Below are positions 5,647-6,962 of a DNA stretch of 6,962 bases, one piece after another. This DNA is from an uncultured Chloroflexota bacterium. GTDB taxonomy: Bacteria > Chloroflexota > Dehalococcoidia > SAR202 > UBA11138. The stretch covers positions 1 through 6,962 of the forward strand of contig CAJWRP010000116.1 in the NCBI GenBank assembly GCA_913046025.1. Reading direction: 5' to 3'. Position 1 is the first letter of the stretch; each line of letters starts with the position of its first letter. Below the pieces are notes generated by a model, which was not told where the DNA came from, did no database searches, and saw only the letters and a list, made by a program, of their open reading frames with translations. The translations under genes were made by a program, and so were the position numbers.

Positions 5647-6426
5647 TTAGCTGAATCTGCCAGTTATATAGGCTTCAGTCCGTTCATCGCTGGGGTTGGT
5701 GAAAATTTGCCCTGTTGCATCGAATTCTACCAGATAACCGGCGCGTTCGTTGTCGACCATGAGGAATGCCGTTTCGTCGGAGACCCTAGCAGCCTGCTGC
5801 ATGTTGTGCGTAACTATCAGTATCGTGTAGTCGCTGCTCAATTCTCGGATCAGCTCTTCAATGGCCAGTGTGCCCATAGGGTCCAAAGCTGAAGCTGGTT
5901 CGTCCATGAGAATAACCTCGGGCTGCACCGCCAGCGCACGGGCGATACACAGCCTCTGCTGTTGGCCTCCGGAAAGCGTCAGAGCGCTGCGGGTTAGTCG
6001 GTCCTTAACCTCCTCCCACAGTGCGGCTTGCTTTAGTGATCGTTCCACCGCCTCATCCATGTCCCCGGTGTAGCCATTGATGCGAAGGCCAAATGCTACG
6101 TTCGCATAGATAGATTTAGGAAAGGGGTTAGGCCGTTGAAACACCATGCCAATGCGGGACCGAATCTCGGTCGGGTTCACATCGGCCGAGTAGAGATTAT
6201 AACCGTCGAACATGATCTCGCCCTCGATGCGGGCGTCCTGCACCAGATCGTTCATGCGGTTGAAGCACCTCAGCAATGTGCTTTTACCACAGCCGGAGGG
6301 GCCAATGAATGCTGTGATTCCGTGGCGCTTGATGTCCAAATTTACGTCCTTGAGCGCCAGGAAATCCCCGTAGTGTACGAAAAGGCCTCGCGTGCTCAGC
6401 ACGACATCTGAATCGCTGTTAGTCAT
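5647..6426 (-). CDS. pstB: Phosphate ABC transporter ATP-binding protein PstB
   Basis: PstB is the cytoplasmic ATPase that drives phosphate import through the PstA-PstC channel. The 259 residues are full length for the family (about 250-270). Walker A is GPSGCGKST at residues 42-50, the Q-loop glutamine is Q97 in [13 protein letters not shown], the ABC signature is [15 protein letters not shown] at 151-165, Walker B is VILMDEP at 171-177 and the switch histidine is H207 in VTHNMQQA. The segment [20 protein letters not shown] and the [11 protein letters not shown] segment after Walker A are characteristic of PstB rather than other ABC ATPases. The ATG at 6426 lies inside the 3' end of pstA (ATGACTAA, 8-base overlap) with AGGTG a few bases upstream, so translation is probably coupled. 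All motifs look intact. Confidence 0.97.
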   Translation of the reverse strand: MTNSDSDVVLSTRGLFVHYGDFLALKDVNLDIKRHGITAFIGPSGCGKSTLLRCFNRMNDLVQDARIEGEIMFDGYNLYSADVNPTEIRSRIGMVFQRPNPFPKSIYANVAFGLRINGYTGDMDEAVERSLKQAALWEEVKDRLTRSALTLSGGQQQRLCIARALAVQPEVILMDEPASALDPMGTLAIEELIRELSSDYTILIVTHNMQQAARVSDETAFLMVDNERAGYLVEFDATGQIFTNPSDERTEAYITGRFS

Positions 6427-6962
6427 CGGTTTTCACCTGATAGCGGTCTCTAAGCAGAATTGCCCCGGCGTTCATGCTAAGAAGTATTACAAGCAACACG
6501 ATGATGCCCGCCGCCGCAAGCCCCCGGAACTCATCCTGCGGCCGCGACACCCAGTTAAATATCTGGAGTGGCAACGCTGTGTACCCGTCTAGGGGACTCG
6601 TGGGAATAAACGTCACATAAACTAAAGCACCAATGGCTATGATAGGGGCCGCTTCACCTATTGCTCGGGACATGGCCAATATAGTGCCTGTCAAGATGCC
6701 AGGAATCGCCGAAGGTAGCACGACTCCGCAAATAACCTGCCACTTATCCGCTCCCAGAGCGAATGCAGCCTGCCGATGGCTATTTGGAACGGTGCGAATT
6801 GCCTCGCGGGAAGCGAGAATGACGATGGGCAACACCAGGAGAGCCAGCGTCATGGCAGCAGCCAATAGGGTCCGTCCGAAGCCGGTGAATCGAATGTATA
6901 CGTCGACACCAAGGTATTGGAAATCCACTAAGACGGCCAGTCCAAAAAACTGCACAAAAACC
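6419..6962 (-). CDS. pstA: Phosphate ABC transporter permease PstA (5' end outside window)
   Basis: PstA is one of the two membrane subunits forming the phosphate channel. The frame is open from the right edge of the window to TAA at 6421-6419, giving the last 180 residues of a protein usually about 280-300 long, so roughly the first 100 residues are missing. A GTG at 6955 is in frame but is internal: FFGLAVLV just after it matches the middle of the family, not a start. Membrane segments are visible at [40 protein letters not shown] and [20 protein letters not shown]. The cytoplasmic EAA loop that docks on PstB is [20 protein letters not shown], followed by [27 protein letters not shown] is typical of PstA. 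The end overlaps pstB by eight bases. pstC and pstS are expected upstream, outside the window. Confidence 0.93.
   Translation of the reverse strand, partial: VFVQFFGLAVLVDFQYLGVDVYIRFTGFGRTLLAAAMTLALLVLPIVILASREAIRTVPNSHRQAAFALGADKWQVICGVVLPSAIPGILTGTILAMSRAIGEAAPIIAIGALVYVTFIPTSPLDGYTALPLQIFNWVSRPQDEFRGLAAAGIIVLLVILLSMNAGAILLRDRYQVKTDD

Noticed and set aside
6136..6592. Plus-strand frames of 91 and 66 codons opposite pstB and pstA (6136-6411, 6392-6592)
   Set aside because: They are antisense to well-conserved pstB and pstA coding sequence, with no independent support.

Overview
The window is a piece of bacterial chromosome in which every confidently called gene lies on the minus strand. 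Read in the direction of transcription (from 6962 down to 1) it has three blocks. I saw no RNA gene, CRISPR array, insertion sequence or integrase. The organism is probably a free-living bacterium. The style of the molybdenum hydroxylase (a large subunit with YRAPGAP and DIGGT motifs), a CaiB-type CoA-transferase and a pst-phoU cluster together suggest a Chloroflexota lineage such as SAR202 or other Dehalococcoidia. That placement rests on recalled family resemblance, not on a search.

Block 1 (6962-4931) is the 3' part of a phosphate-uptake operon: pstA (5' end outside the window), pstB (overlapping pstA by 8 bases) and phoU (50 bases further on). PstA and PstB form the membrane channel and ATPase of the high-affinity phosphate transporter. 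PhoU links transporter activity to phosphate signalling.

Block 2 (4930-3239) starts with a 414-base gap holding two doubtful small ORFs, a palindromic element and a good sigma70-type promoter (ATGACA, 17 bases, TATAAT). A complete class III (CaiB/BaiF) CoA-transferase gene follows, with a conserved candidate catalytic Asp.

Block 3 (3238-1) starts with a 354-base gap that contains a weaker promoter candidate. After it comes a tightly packed three-gene molybdenum hydroxylase operon in the order FAD subunit, 2Fe-2S subunit, molybdopterin subunit. The last gene runs off the left edge after 508 codons. The three subunits should form an (LMS)2 enzyme that hydroxylates or oxidises a small organic substrate and passes electrons from Mo-cytosine dinucleotide through two 2Fe-2S clusters to FAD. 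The gene order is that of true CO dehydrogenase (coxMSL), but the large subunit lacks the CO dehydrogenase active-site loop, so CO oxidation is unlikely. The CoA-transferase next door suggests, without proving, that CoA activation and hydroxylation of one organic acid are linked.

Most of the window is ordinary metabolism and transport. The parts worth a second look are the large-subunit motif changes, the order/motif mismatch, the unusual start of the CoA-transferase and the two unexplained small ORFs in the phoU/CoA-transferase gap.
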